DNA of 64,000 bases, taken from contig CAJTYL010000004.1 of the NCBI GenBank assembly GCA_910583855.1, forward strand, positions 89,489 to 153,488, written 5' to 3'. Numbering within the stretch: position 1 is the first letter of the stretch; the number at the start of each line of letters is the position of its first letter. Below are positions 25,235-32,113 of the stretch, in pieces. The notes under the pieces are model-generated. The model saw only the letters and a program-made list of their open reading frames with translations, was not told where the DNA came from and did no database searches. The DNA is from an uncultured Christensenella sp. (GTDB taxonomy: Bacteria; Bacillota; Clostridia; Christensenellales; Borkfalkiaceae). The position numbers and the translations under genes are program-made.

Positions 25235-25335
25235 ATCGGGGTGGAATGACGTAGAGGCGGGACGCCCGTTTCATAAGTTTATTATTTGTTTATAAATAAT
25301 AAGGGTGTTTTTTACAAGTTTTTGTGAAAAACGGA

Positions 25336-25364
25336 TTTACATATTTTCCAAAATATAGTAAAAT
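25336..25364 (+). promoter_or_regulatory. Promoter of secA
   Basis: TTTACA (25336-25341), 17 bp, TAAAAT (25359-25364). A leader of about 48 nt reaches the ATG at 25420 with TAAGG as a ribosome site. Confidence 0.65.
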
Positions 25365-25419
25365 AAAAAAAGATATAAATTTTTGAACCGTTTCATCGGT
25401 TTCGGTAAGGGATTTTAAT

Positions 25420-28400
25420 ATGGGACTTATCAAATTCATTCTCGGCGCAGACAGCCGCAGCGCGCTCAAAAAGCTGAATAAGCTTGCGAACAAGGTCGAG
25501 GCGTTGGATTCCAAATACGCCGCTATGGACGACAAGGAGCTTAAAGGACAAACGCAGGTTTTAAAGGACAGGCTCGCAAAGGGTGAAACGCTTGACGATA
25601 TTCTTTTCGACGCGTTCGCCGCGTTCCGCGAAGCAAGCTGGCGCGTACTCAAAATGAAGCACTTCCACGTTCAGATAGTCGGCGGTATCTGTTTGCATCA
25701 AGGGCGTATCGCGGAAATGAAAACGGGCGAAGGTAAAACCCTCGTTTCGACCCTGCCCGCATACCTCAACGCTTTGACGGGCAAGGGCGTTCATATAGTA
25801 ACCGTCAACGACTATCTTGCAAAGCGCGACGCGGAGTGGATGGGCAAGGTCCACAGGTTTATGGGTTTGACGGTCGGCGTCGTCGTCCCCGGTATGGACG
25901 ACAGCGAGAAGCAGAAGGCGTACAAGTGCGACGTTATCTACGCCACCAACAACGAGCTCGGCTTCGACTATCTCCGTGACAATCTGAAAACCTCAATCCC
26001 CGCAATGGTCCAGCGCGAGCTTAACTATTGCATTATCGACGAGGTCGACTCCATTCTAATCGACGAAGCGCGTACCCCCCTCATTATTTCGGGACGGGGC
26101 GGCGAAAGCTCTAAATTATACGAGGACGTGGATAGGTTCGTAAGAAATCTCCAAGGCGGCTTCGACGACGACAAGAAGGAAGCCGAAAAGAAGATGCCTT
26201 CGAGAAAGAAGAAGGAGCTTTCCGAAGCGGACAGAGCCGCGCAGGAGGAGCTTGCCCGCGTTCTCGAAGAAATGGAGAACTGGGACTATATTATAGACAG
26301 AAAGGATAAGTCCGTAACCATAACCGAAAAGGGCGCGGAGAAGGCGGAACGCTTCTTCGGAATAAAGAACCTCGGCGATATAGAAAACGCGGACTTGAAC
26401 CACCATATACAGCAGGCGTTAAAGGCGCACGAGCTGTTCCATAACGGCGAAGAATACATCGTGTCCCCCGACGGGGAAATTCTTATCGTCGACGAGTTTA
26501 CGGGCCGCGTCTTGAACGGCAGAAGATACTCCGACGGACTTCACCAGGCAATCGAGGCGAAGGAAAAGGTTAAGGTAAAGGAAGAGAACAAGACCCACGC
26601 AACCGTAACATTCCAGAACTACTTCCGCCTGTACAGTAAACTTGCGGGTATGACAGGTACCGCTATGACAGAAGAGGACGAGTTCAGAACTATTTACTCT
26701 TTGGACGTCGTGCCCATTCCGACCAACCGCCCCGTGCAGAGAATCGACCTCGCCGATATGATTTATTCCACGGTAGAGGGCAAGAAGAGGGCGATAGTAA
26801 ACGAGGTCGTTGAAAGGCACGCAAAGGGTCAGCCCATTCTTATAGGTACGGTAACGGTAGAAAAGTCGGAAGAAATTTCAAGGCTTTTAAGACGAAACGG
26901 CATAAAACACAATATCTTGAACGCAAAGAACCACGAGCGCGAGGCTGAAATAGTCGCGCAGGCGGGCAGGCTCAACGCCGTGACGATAGCGACCAACATG
27001 GCGGGGCGCGGTACCGATATTCTTTTGGGCGGCAATCCCGAGTACCTTGCCAAAAAGCGCATGCGCGAGGAAGGCTACGACCACGAAATGATCGAGATTG
27101 CAATCTCCTACGCGGACAGAGAGTTCACAGAGGAAGAGCAGGTTGCGCGCAACCGCTATGCGGAGCTCTATTCCAACTATAAAAAGGAAACGGACGCGGA
27201 AAAGCAGGAAGTTATCGCCGCGGGCGGCTTATGCATTTTGGGCACGGAACGGCACGAATCACGCCGTATCGACAACCAGCTCCGCGGGCGTTCGGGCCGT
27301 CAGGGCGACCCCGGCGCGTCGGTGTTTTTCATTTCTTTGGAGGACGACCTTGCAAAGAGGTTCGGCGGCGAAAGAATGAAACAGCTTTATAACGTCTTTA
27401 AAATAGACGAAGACCAGTGCTTGCAGTCTAAGATGCTTTCGCACAGTATCGAGAACGCCCAGCGCGCAATCGAGGGCAGGAACTTCGGCATAAGAAAGCA
27501 CACCCTGCAATACGACGAGGTAATGAACGAACAGCGTAAAACCATTTACCGTGAAAGGCTGAACGTTCTCCGCGGTTCGGACGTGCACGAGCAGATGTTA
27601 AAGTATATTCCCGACTACGTTGCAAAAGTAGTTGCGGAAGCCGTCAATACCGACGAGATGCCCGAAAAGTGGGACGAAGCGGCGTTGAACGAAGCGTTGC
27701 AGCAAAAGGTTTACCCCGACGAGTGCGAATACGTGGTAACGCGCGAAGCTCTTGAAAGATGGGATTACGAGCGCGCTATTAACAAAATTTCCAAGGAAGT
27801 TATTAAGGCTTACGAGCAAAAGATTATAAACGTCTCCGAGATGACCGACGGACAGGTCGATTATCACCAGATTGAAAGAAACGAGCTTTTGCGTAGCGTA
27901 GACAGAAACTGGATTGACCATATCGACGCAATGGACCAGCTCAGAAAGGGCATAGGTCTGCGCGGCTACGCCCAGCAGGACCCCGTAATCGCCTACAAGC
28001 AGGAAGGCTACGAGATGTTTGAAGAAATGATAGACCGCGTTCAAACGACTACCATTTCAAGGCTTTTAAAAGGACGTATCGTGCGCGTGCAGAACGGACA
28101 GCCCGTTCCTATGCCCACCCGTCCCGCCCGCCCGAATACGAACGGCGGCATCGCTCCTATGAACCCGTCGGTTGCGGCAGCCGCACGCGAAATTATGGAT
28201 AAGAAGATTAAGGAGCAGGAGGCTAACGCTCAAGCTGCGGACGGGCTTAACCCCTCTGCGGCGGCAAACCCTGCGGCTAACACGAGCGGACCCGTCATAG
28301 GCGACGCGCCCGAGCCCCCCAAGGATTTGGCGGCGAATATCGAGGGCAAGCAAATTCCCAAAGTAGCCTCCAAGAATTCCAAGGTAGGCAGAAACGACCC

Positions 28401-28461
28401 TTGCCCTTGCGGGTCTGGGAAGAAGTATAAGGATTGTTGCTACTGGAAAGACAACAAGTAA
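25420..28461 (+). CDS. secA: Preprotein translocase ATPase SecA
   Basis: Motor of the Sec export channel at the inner face of the membrane. The 1,013-residue protein has Walker A MKTGEGKT (about residue 100), the DEAD-like IDEVDSILIDEARTPL, the helicase motif TNMAGRGTDI, the RIDNQLRGRSGRQGDPG motif and the C-terminal zinc SEC-C motif CPCGSGKKYKDCC. It is longer than most SecA proteins because of a charged insert around residues 250-280 (a Lys-Glu-rich stretch) and an Ala/Pro-rich linker before the SEC-C tail. prfB follows on the same strand after 263 bp of repeat and hairpins. Confidence 0.97.
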   Translation: MGLIKFILGADSRSALKKLNKLANKVEALDSKYAAMDDKELKGQTQVLKDRLAKGETLDDILFDAFAAFREASWRVLKMKHFHVQIVGGICLHQGRIAEMKTGEGKTLVSTLPAYLNALTGKGVHIVTVNDYLAKRDAEWMGKVHRFMGLTVGVVVPGMDDSEKQKAYKCDVIYATNNELGFDYLRDNLKTSIPAMVQRELNYCIIDEVDSILIDEARTPLIISGRGGESSKLYEDVDRFVRNLQGGFDDDKKEAEKKMPSRKKKELSEADRAAQEELARVLEEMENWDYIIDRKDKSVTITEKGAEKAERFFGIKNLGDIENADLNHHIQQALKAHELFHNGEEYIVSPDGEILIVDEFTGRVLNGRRYSDGLHQAIEAKEKVKVKEENKTHATVTFQNYFRLYSKLAGMTGTAMTEEDEFRTIYSLDVVPIPTNRPVQRIDLADMIYSTVEGKKRAIVNEVVERHAKGQPILIGTVTVEKSEEISRLLRRNGIKHNILNAKNHEREAEIVAQAGRLNAVTIATNMAGRGTDILLGGNPEYLAKKRMREEGYDHEMIEIAISYADREFTEEEQVARNRYAELYSNYKKETDAEKQEVIAAGGLCILGTERHESRRIDNQLRGRSGRQGDPGASVFFISLEDDLAKRFGGERMKQLYNVFKIDEDQCLQSKMLSHSIENAQRAIEGRNFGIRKHTLQYDEVMNEQRKTIYRERLNVLRGSDVHEQMLKYIPDYVAKVVAEAVNTDEMPEKWDEAALNEALQQKVYPDECEYVVTREALERWDYERAINKISKEVIKAYEQKIINVSEMTDGQVDYHQIERNELLRSVDRNWIDHIDAMDQLRKGIGLRGYAQQDPVIAYKQEGYEMFEEMIDRVQTTTISRLLKGRIVRVQNGQPVPMPTRPARPNTNGGIAPMNPSVAAAAREIMDKKIKEQEANAQAADGLNPSAAANPAANTSGPVIGDAPEPPKDLAANIEGKQIPKVASKNSKVGRNDPCPCGSGKKYKDCCYWKDNK

Positions 28462-28582
28462 AAAAATGCATATAAACTTCGCAATACGGCGTTGAACTGC
28501 GGTAGCCCTCAGTCACTTACGCCTAAATAAGCTCCCCGTCGTAAAAACCCGCCGTGCATAGCATAGCACCCAATTTGCGCAT
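28460..28582. repeat. Structured intergenic repeat, copy 4
   Basis: Starts AAAAAATGCATATAAACTTC with GCAATACGGCGTTGAACTGC and CACTTACGCCTAAATAAGCTC as in other copies. The right end is diverged (GCCGTGCATAGCATAGCACC, then TTGCGCAT), so the terminal stem is weak. It begins at the secA stop. Confidence 0.65.
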
Positions 28583-28601
28583 ACCTGCGGCTCACCGAGA
28601 A

Positions 28602-28710
28602 GTGCCGCAATTATATGATTGTGTGCCATTAAAAATTACGGCACGAGGGGCGAGAAGCCCCTAAAATTCACGAAATATTTTACGCGCTTAAATAGCGTGA
28701 AATATTTGTG
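28602..28710 (+). other. Three successive hairpins in the prfB upstream region
   Basis: GTGCCG-C-AATT pairs with AATT-A-CGGCAC (28602-28644). GGGGC pairs with GCCCC (28647-28661). CAC-AAATATT-ACGC pairs with GCGT-AATATTT-GTG (28669-28710). The last one runs into the prfB ribosome site GTGAGG. They may be a structured leader or repeat debris; no known riboswitch was recognised. Confidence 0.4.
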
Positions 28711-28724
28711 AGGACTTTCTTTTT

Positions 28725-29825
28725 ATGTTTAAAGCCGACGATTACAGACTGAAAATTAAATCTCTCCAAGACACGCTTGCGGAGGCAAAGTACGCGCTTG
28801 ATATCGATAATTTGGGCGCGCGCCTTGTTGCACTCAAAGAGGAGCAGGAAAAGCCCGAAGTCTGGCAGGATTTGGAAAAGTCCAAAAAGATAGGGCGGGA
28901 AATTTCCTCCGTTGAAGGGAGAATAGCGTCCTATAACAACGGTGAAAACGCGCTTGCCGACGCTTCCGCTTTTATCGACCTCATAGAGGAGGCGGACGAC
29001 GAAAGCCTTATTCCCGAGCTTGAGAGTATGATTTCCGTTGCCGAAGAGGACATTGAAAATATGCGCATACGCGCACTGCTCCGCGGCAAGTACGACGCGA
29101 ACAACGCAATTTTGAACCTGCACTCGGGCGCGGGCGGCACCGAAGCCTGCGATTGGACGCAGATGCTTTACAGAATGTACTGCCGTTACTGCGAAAAGCA
29201 GGGCTTTAAAGTAACCGAGCTTGACTTTGAGGACGGCGACGAAGCGGGCTTGAAGTCCGTATCCTTTAAGGTCGACGGCGAAAACGCCTACGGTTTTTTA
29301 AAGGCGGAAAAGGGCGTTCACCGCTTAGTGAGAATTTCCCCCTTCGACAGTAACAAACGCCGCCACACCTCGTTTGCTTCGTTAGAGGTTATGCCCGAGG
29401 TCGACGACGACAACTCCGTTGAAATCCGCGACGAGGACATCCGCATCGACGTTTACCGCTCGTCGGGCGCGGGCGGACAAAAAGTCAATAAGACCGAAAC
29501 TGCAATACGAATTACCCACTTCCCCACGGGCATAGTCGTGACCTGTCAAAACGAAAGAAGCCAGCTTCAAAACAAGGCTATGGCGTTCGAGTATCTCCGC
29601 GCAAAGCTTGTCGAAAGGCAGATTGCCGAGCGCGAAGCCGCCGACGCAGAGATAAAGGGCGAAATCAAAAAGATAGAGTGGGGCAGCCAGATACGCAGCT
29701 ATGTATTTTGCCCCTACACTTTAGTCAAGGACCACCGCACGGGCTTCGAGAACACGAACGTGCAAGCCGTTATGGACGGGGATATTCAGGGCTTTATAAT
29801 TGATTACCTCAAAAAAACAGTATAA
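28725..29825 (+). CDS. prfB: Peptide chain release factor 2
   Basis: Terminates translation at UGA and UAA. The 366-residue protein has the GGQ motif in SSGAGGQKVNKTE (about residues 246-258) and the domain 2 region typical of class I factors. The reading frame is continuous. At the place where many bacteria carry the CUUUGA programmed frameshift (before the Leu-Asp-Tyr/Ile segment) the gene reads CTTGATATC with no stop, so autoregulatory frameshifting is absent. A GTGAGG ribosome site lies within a hairpin arm. Confidence 0.95.
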   Translation: MFKADDYRLKIKSLQDTLAEAKYALDIDNLGARLVALKEEQEKPEVWQDLEKSKKIGREISSVEGRIASYNNGENALADASAFIDLIEEADDESLIPELESMISVAEEDIENMRIRALLRGKYDANNAILNLHSGAGGTEACDWTQMLYRMYCRYCEKQGFKVTELDFEDGDEAGLKSVSFKVDGENAYGFLKAEKGVHRLVRISPFDSNKRRHTSFASLEVMPEVDDDNSVEIRDEDIRIDVYRSSGAGGQKVNKTETAIRITHFPTGIVVTCQNERSQLQNKAMAFEYLRAKLVERQIAEREAADAEIKGEIKKIEWGSQIRSYVFCPYTLVKDHRTGFENTNVQAVMDGDIQGFIIDYLKKTV

Positions 29826-29827
29826 GC

Positions 29828-29896
29828 GTGAACGGCGCATATCACGCACTTTGCGGCGTTCGCAGCGCGGTGAAAAGCGCTTGCTTCTCTGCGTTT
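29828..29896. repeat. Structured intergenic repeat, copy 5 (short)
   Basis: GGCGCATATCACGCACTTTGC at the left, a GCGTTCGCAGCGC-type centre and GCTTGCTTCTCTGCGTTTTT at the right. It lacks the internal GTAC/TTAC hairpin and resembles the minimal form of copy 1. Confidence 0.6.
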
Positions 29897-29904
29897 TTGC
29901 TCCC

Positions 29905-29954
29905 TGTCATTCCGCACCCCCTGTCATTCTGAGTGTTAACGAAGAATCTCATTA
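29905..29954. repeat. GTCATTCTGAG / GAAGAATCT repeat fragment
   Basis: GTCATTCCG, GTCATTCTGAG and GAAGAATCT follow in order, the left half of the element seen complete at 25.15 and 56.5 kb. Confidence 0.5.
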
Positions 29955-29973
29955 ACTTTTACTTTTTCAACAC

Positions 29974-29996
29974 ACGCGCGCACGAAGTGCGCGCGT
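29974..29996 (+). other. GC-rich hairpin just upstream of tsaD
   Basis: ACGCGCGCAC-GAA-GTGCGCGCGT, a perfect 10-bp stem ending 12 bp before the tsaD ATG and without a T-tail. It may affect initiation or RNA stability. Confidence 0.5.
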
Positions 29997-30008
29997 TCAT
30001 TAATAACT

Positions 30009-31046
30009 ATGTACGATTTATCTTCCATTATAATTAAAGATAACCCCGTAATTTTGGGGATAGAATCGAGTTGCGACGAAACCGCCGCCGCGGTAATTCG
30101 CGGCAGAAAGCTTTTGTCAAGCAAAATAATTTCCTCCGCAACCGAGCAAGCAAAATTCGGCGGAGTCGTGCCCGAAATCGCTTCCCGCGCCCATACCGAA
30201 GCGGTGGACGAGGTCGTCCGCCAAGCCGTGGAAGAGGCGGGGCTTACTCTTAAAGATATCGACGCGGTTGCCGTCACTTACGGCGCGGGGCTTTTGGGCG
30301 CTCTTCTCGTCGGGCTGTCGTTTGCAAAATCGCTTGCTTATACTTTAAACGTTCCGCTTATCGCGGTAAATCATATCCGCGGGCATATGGCGGCGGCGTA
30401 CCTTGTGGACGAAGAGTTAAAGCCGCCCTTTATAACCTTGCTTGCGAGCGGCGGACATACCGCAATTCTGCACACTAAAACCTACACCGATTTTGAAATT
30501 TTGGGCGGCACCTCGGACGACGCCGCGGGCGAAGCCTTCGACAAAGTCGCGCGCGTCCTCGGTCTTTCCTACCCCGGCGGGGTGAACGTGGAGCGGCTTG
30601 CCTTAAACGGTGAAAACAGCGTTCCGCTCCCCAAATGTCAGGTCAAAAACACGCAAGTCCTGCAGTTTTCGTACAGCGGCTTAAAGACGGCAGTAATCAA
30701 TTATTGCCACAATAAAGAGCAGAAGGGCGAAGAAGTCGATAAAGAAAACGTAGCCTGCTCATTCCAGCACGCCGCAGTTGACCCGCTCGTAAAAAACGCG
30801 GTTGCGCTTGCTTTAAAGCTCGGCGTAAAAACCGTTACCGCGGGCGGCGGAGTTATCGCAAACGGATACCTTCGCGCAACGCTCGAAGAGGAGTGCAAAA
30901 AAGCGGGCTTAAAGCTTATCCTGCCCGAAAAGAAGTACTGCACGGACAACGCCGCAATGATTGCCGCAGAGGGACTTATACAGTATAAAGCGGGCAACTT
31001 CGCGCCTTTGTCGATAAACGCCCGCGCCCAGATACCGTTGAAATAA
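30009..31046 (+). CDS. tsaD: tRNA threonylcarbamoyladenosine transferase TsaD
   Basis: Transfers threonylcarbamoyl to A37 of ANN-decoding tRNAs with TsaB and TsaE partners, which are not in the window. The 345-residue ASKHA-fold protein has GIESSCDETAAAV, the metal-binding NHIRGHMAAAY, LASGGHT and the C-terminal TDNAAMIAAEG. It carries about 14 extra residues before the usual ILGIESSCDE start, and no clear Shine-Dalgarno precedes the ATG, so a downstream TTG at about 30054 is an alternative. Repeat copy 6 begins at its stop. Confidence 0.94.
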   Translation: MYDLSSIIIKDNPVILGIESSCDETAAAVIRGRKLLSSKIISSATEQAKFGGVVPEIASRAHTEAVDEVVRQAVEEAGLTLKDIDAVAVTYGAGLLGALLVGLSFAKSLAYTLNVPLIAVNHIRGHMAAAYLVDEELKPPFITLLASGGHTAILHTKTYTDFEILGGTSDDAAGEAFDKVARVLGLSYPGGVNVERLALNGENSVPLPKCQVKNTQVLQFSYSGLKTAVINYCHNKEQKGEEVDKENVACSFQHAAVDPLVKNAVALALKLGVKTVTAGGGVIANGYLRATLEEECKKAGLKLILPEKKYCTDNAAMIAAEGLIQYKAGNFAPLSINARAQIPLK

Positions 31047-31167
31047 GCGCATATAAGCGGCGCGATACCGCGTCAAGTTCCGCTTTTTATCGGGTCGCGT
31101 ACGCCTAAGTACGCTCCCCTCAAAAATGCTCACTTTCCTTGTCTCGCTTGTTTCTCTGCGTTTATTT
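31041..31167. repeat. Structured intergenic repeat, copy 6
   Basis: Terminal arms AAATAAGCGCA (31041-31051) and TGCGTTTATTT (31157-31167) pair with one G-T wobble. The internal hairpin is GCGTAC-N6-GTACGC, where other copies have GCTTAC/GTAAGC. The left arm overlaps the last codons and stop of tsaD. Confidence 0.8.
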
Positions 31168-31190
31168 GACGCCTTATTTGTAAAAAGTAT

Positions 31191-31228
31191 GTCGCCCGCG
31201 CTTTTTAAAGCGCGGGCGACTTGTTTTT
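31191..31228 (+). terminator. Intrinsic terminator
   Basis: Perfect 14-bp stem GTCGCCCGCGCTTT / AAAGCGCGGGCGAC followed by TTGTTTTT. It closes the secA-prfB-tsaD region and faces the convergent XRE gene. Confidence 0.88.
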
Positions 31229-31430
31229 AATCTTCCAAACCTAATAAATAATCGGTAGACACATTTAAAATTTTACTTAAAGCGCGTAGCATTTCAATGG
31301 GAGGTTGGCTTCTGCCCTTTTCCCACGAATAAATACTGTCGTCAGTAGTCTTAATAGCTTCCGCAAGTTGCTTTTGTGTAAATCCCTTATCTATACGGGT
31401 TTCTTTTAATTTTATTGCAAAAATATCCAT
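31227..31430 (-). CDS. Small XRE-family repressor (module B)
   Basis: A 67-residue HTH-only protein: FTQKQLAEAIKTTDDSIYSWEKGRSQPP, then LSKILNVSTDYLLGLED. The promoter -10 (TAAAAT) ends 6 bp before the ATG, so its mRNA is probably leaderless; no Shine-Dalgarno is present. The control region contains two CCGTAA-N3-TTACGG palindromes, one in each divergent promoter spacer, which it probably binds. Its partner at 31500-31772 is a paralogue of the module A small protein. Confidence 0.87.
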   Translation of the reverse strand: MDIFAIKLKETRIDKGFTQKQLAEAIKTTDDSIYSWEKGRSQPPIEMLRALSKILNVSTDYLLGLED

Positions 31431-31436
31431 ATATAG

Positions 31437-31493
31437 ATTTTACCGTAAAAATTACGGAAATGTCTTGACAACCGTAAAATTTACGGTTAGAAT
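31437..31493. promoter_or_regulatory. Face-to-face promoters with an operator in each spacer (module B)
   Basis: Plus strand: TTGACA (31465-31470), 17 bp, TAGAAT (31488-31493); the spacer contains the palindrome CCGTAA-AAT-TTACGG (31472-31486). Minus strand: AAGACA (31461-31466), 18 bp, TAAAAT (31437-31442); the spacer contains CCGTAA-AAA-TTACGG (31443-31457). The two -35 elements overlap. Both predicted start sites fall on the A of the respective ATG. Confidence 0.82.
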
Positions 31494-31499
31494 ATAATT

Positions 31500-31772
31500 A
31501 TGAAACAAGAGAAAAAGTGTGAAAACTGCAAATTTTATATTCAACATTATATTAAAAAAGCACATTCTTTTCAGAAATTGTTTAGAGGACACTGCTCAAA
31601 TTTGGATACACCGTTAAAAATAAGAAAGCATGGCGTTTATTTTGATAGCTGTTGCGATAAGTGGGAGCAAAGCGAAGACTTAAAAACCGATAATCGGGAA
31701 AGCATAAAAACCGTAATCAGAGATATTCGCAAAAGCCTTGCGGAAATTGCCTTTATTCTTAAAGACGATTAA
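31500..31772 (+). CDS. Small Cys-rich protein, partner of a divergent XRE repressor (module B)
   Basis: A 90-residue protein of unknown function and a diverged paralogue of the 94-residue protein at 24520-24804. Both have EK-x-CENC, QHY-x-K, G-HC-x-N, a Cys before a Trp-Glu pair (CDKWE) and a closing helix from NRES to ILKDD. Four conserved Cys suggest a metal-binding fold. The ATG lies at the predicted transcription start, and there is no ribosome site, so translation is probably leaderless. Expression should be governed by the XRE protein encoded on the other side of the operators. Confidence 0.77.
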   Translation: MKQEKKCENCKFYIQHYIKKAHSFQKLFRGHCSNLDTPLKIRKHGVYFDSCCDKWEQSEDLKTDNRESIKTVIRDIRKSLAEIAFILKDD

Positions 31773-31815
31773 ATTTTATTAAAGATGATTGAAATAAAAA
31801 ATTTCAATAATTTGC

Positions 31816-31844
31816 TTTACTTTTTTAGGGTGGTTGGGTATAAT
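31816..31844 (+). promoter_or_regulatory. Promoter of the ileS T-box leader
   Basis: TTTACT (31816-31821), 17 bp, TATAAT (31839-31844). The expected start is near 31851. Confidence 0.75.
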
Positions 31845-31850
31845 CTAACT

Positions 31851-32104
31851 ATAACTTAATTCAAAGGCGATGACGAAGGACAACGCCGTGCGGACGGGTT
31901 TCAAAGAGAGCTTTCGGTTGGTGTAAGAAAGCAAGCTCCCCGCGCAGGATATCACCTTTCAGCCCGCATTACGAAAGTAGACGAGTAGTTTTGCGCGGAT
32001 TCGTAACCCGTTACAAGTTACGGCAAATGTCAGTTTGTTTTGGTGGTATATAAAAACGCTTATTTTCAGGTGTCCGGACAAAATCTCGGATACCTTTTTT
32101 TATA
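31851..32104 (+). ncRNA. Ile T-box riboswitch with terminator
   Basis: Landmarks in order: AGAGAGCTTTCGGTTGGTG (stem I distal motifs), a specifier ATC at 31951-31953 in GATATCACC, AGTAG closing stem I, a stem III (CGTAAC.../GTTACG), the T-box TTTGGTGGTAT at 32038-32049 with the TGGT that pairs to the ACCA end of tRNA, and the terminator GGTGTCCG.../CGGATACC plus seven T (32069-32101). It lets ileS be made when tRNA-Ile is uncharged. Confidence 0.92.
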
Positions 32105-32113
32105 GGAGACAAT

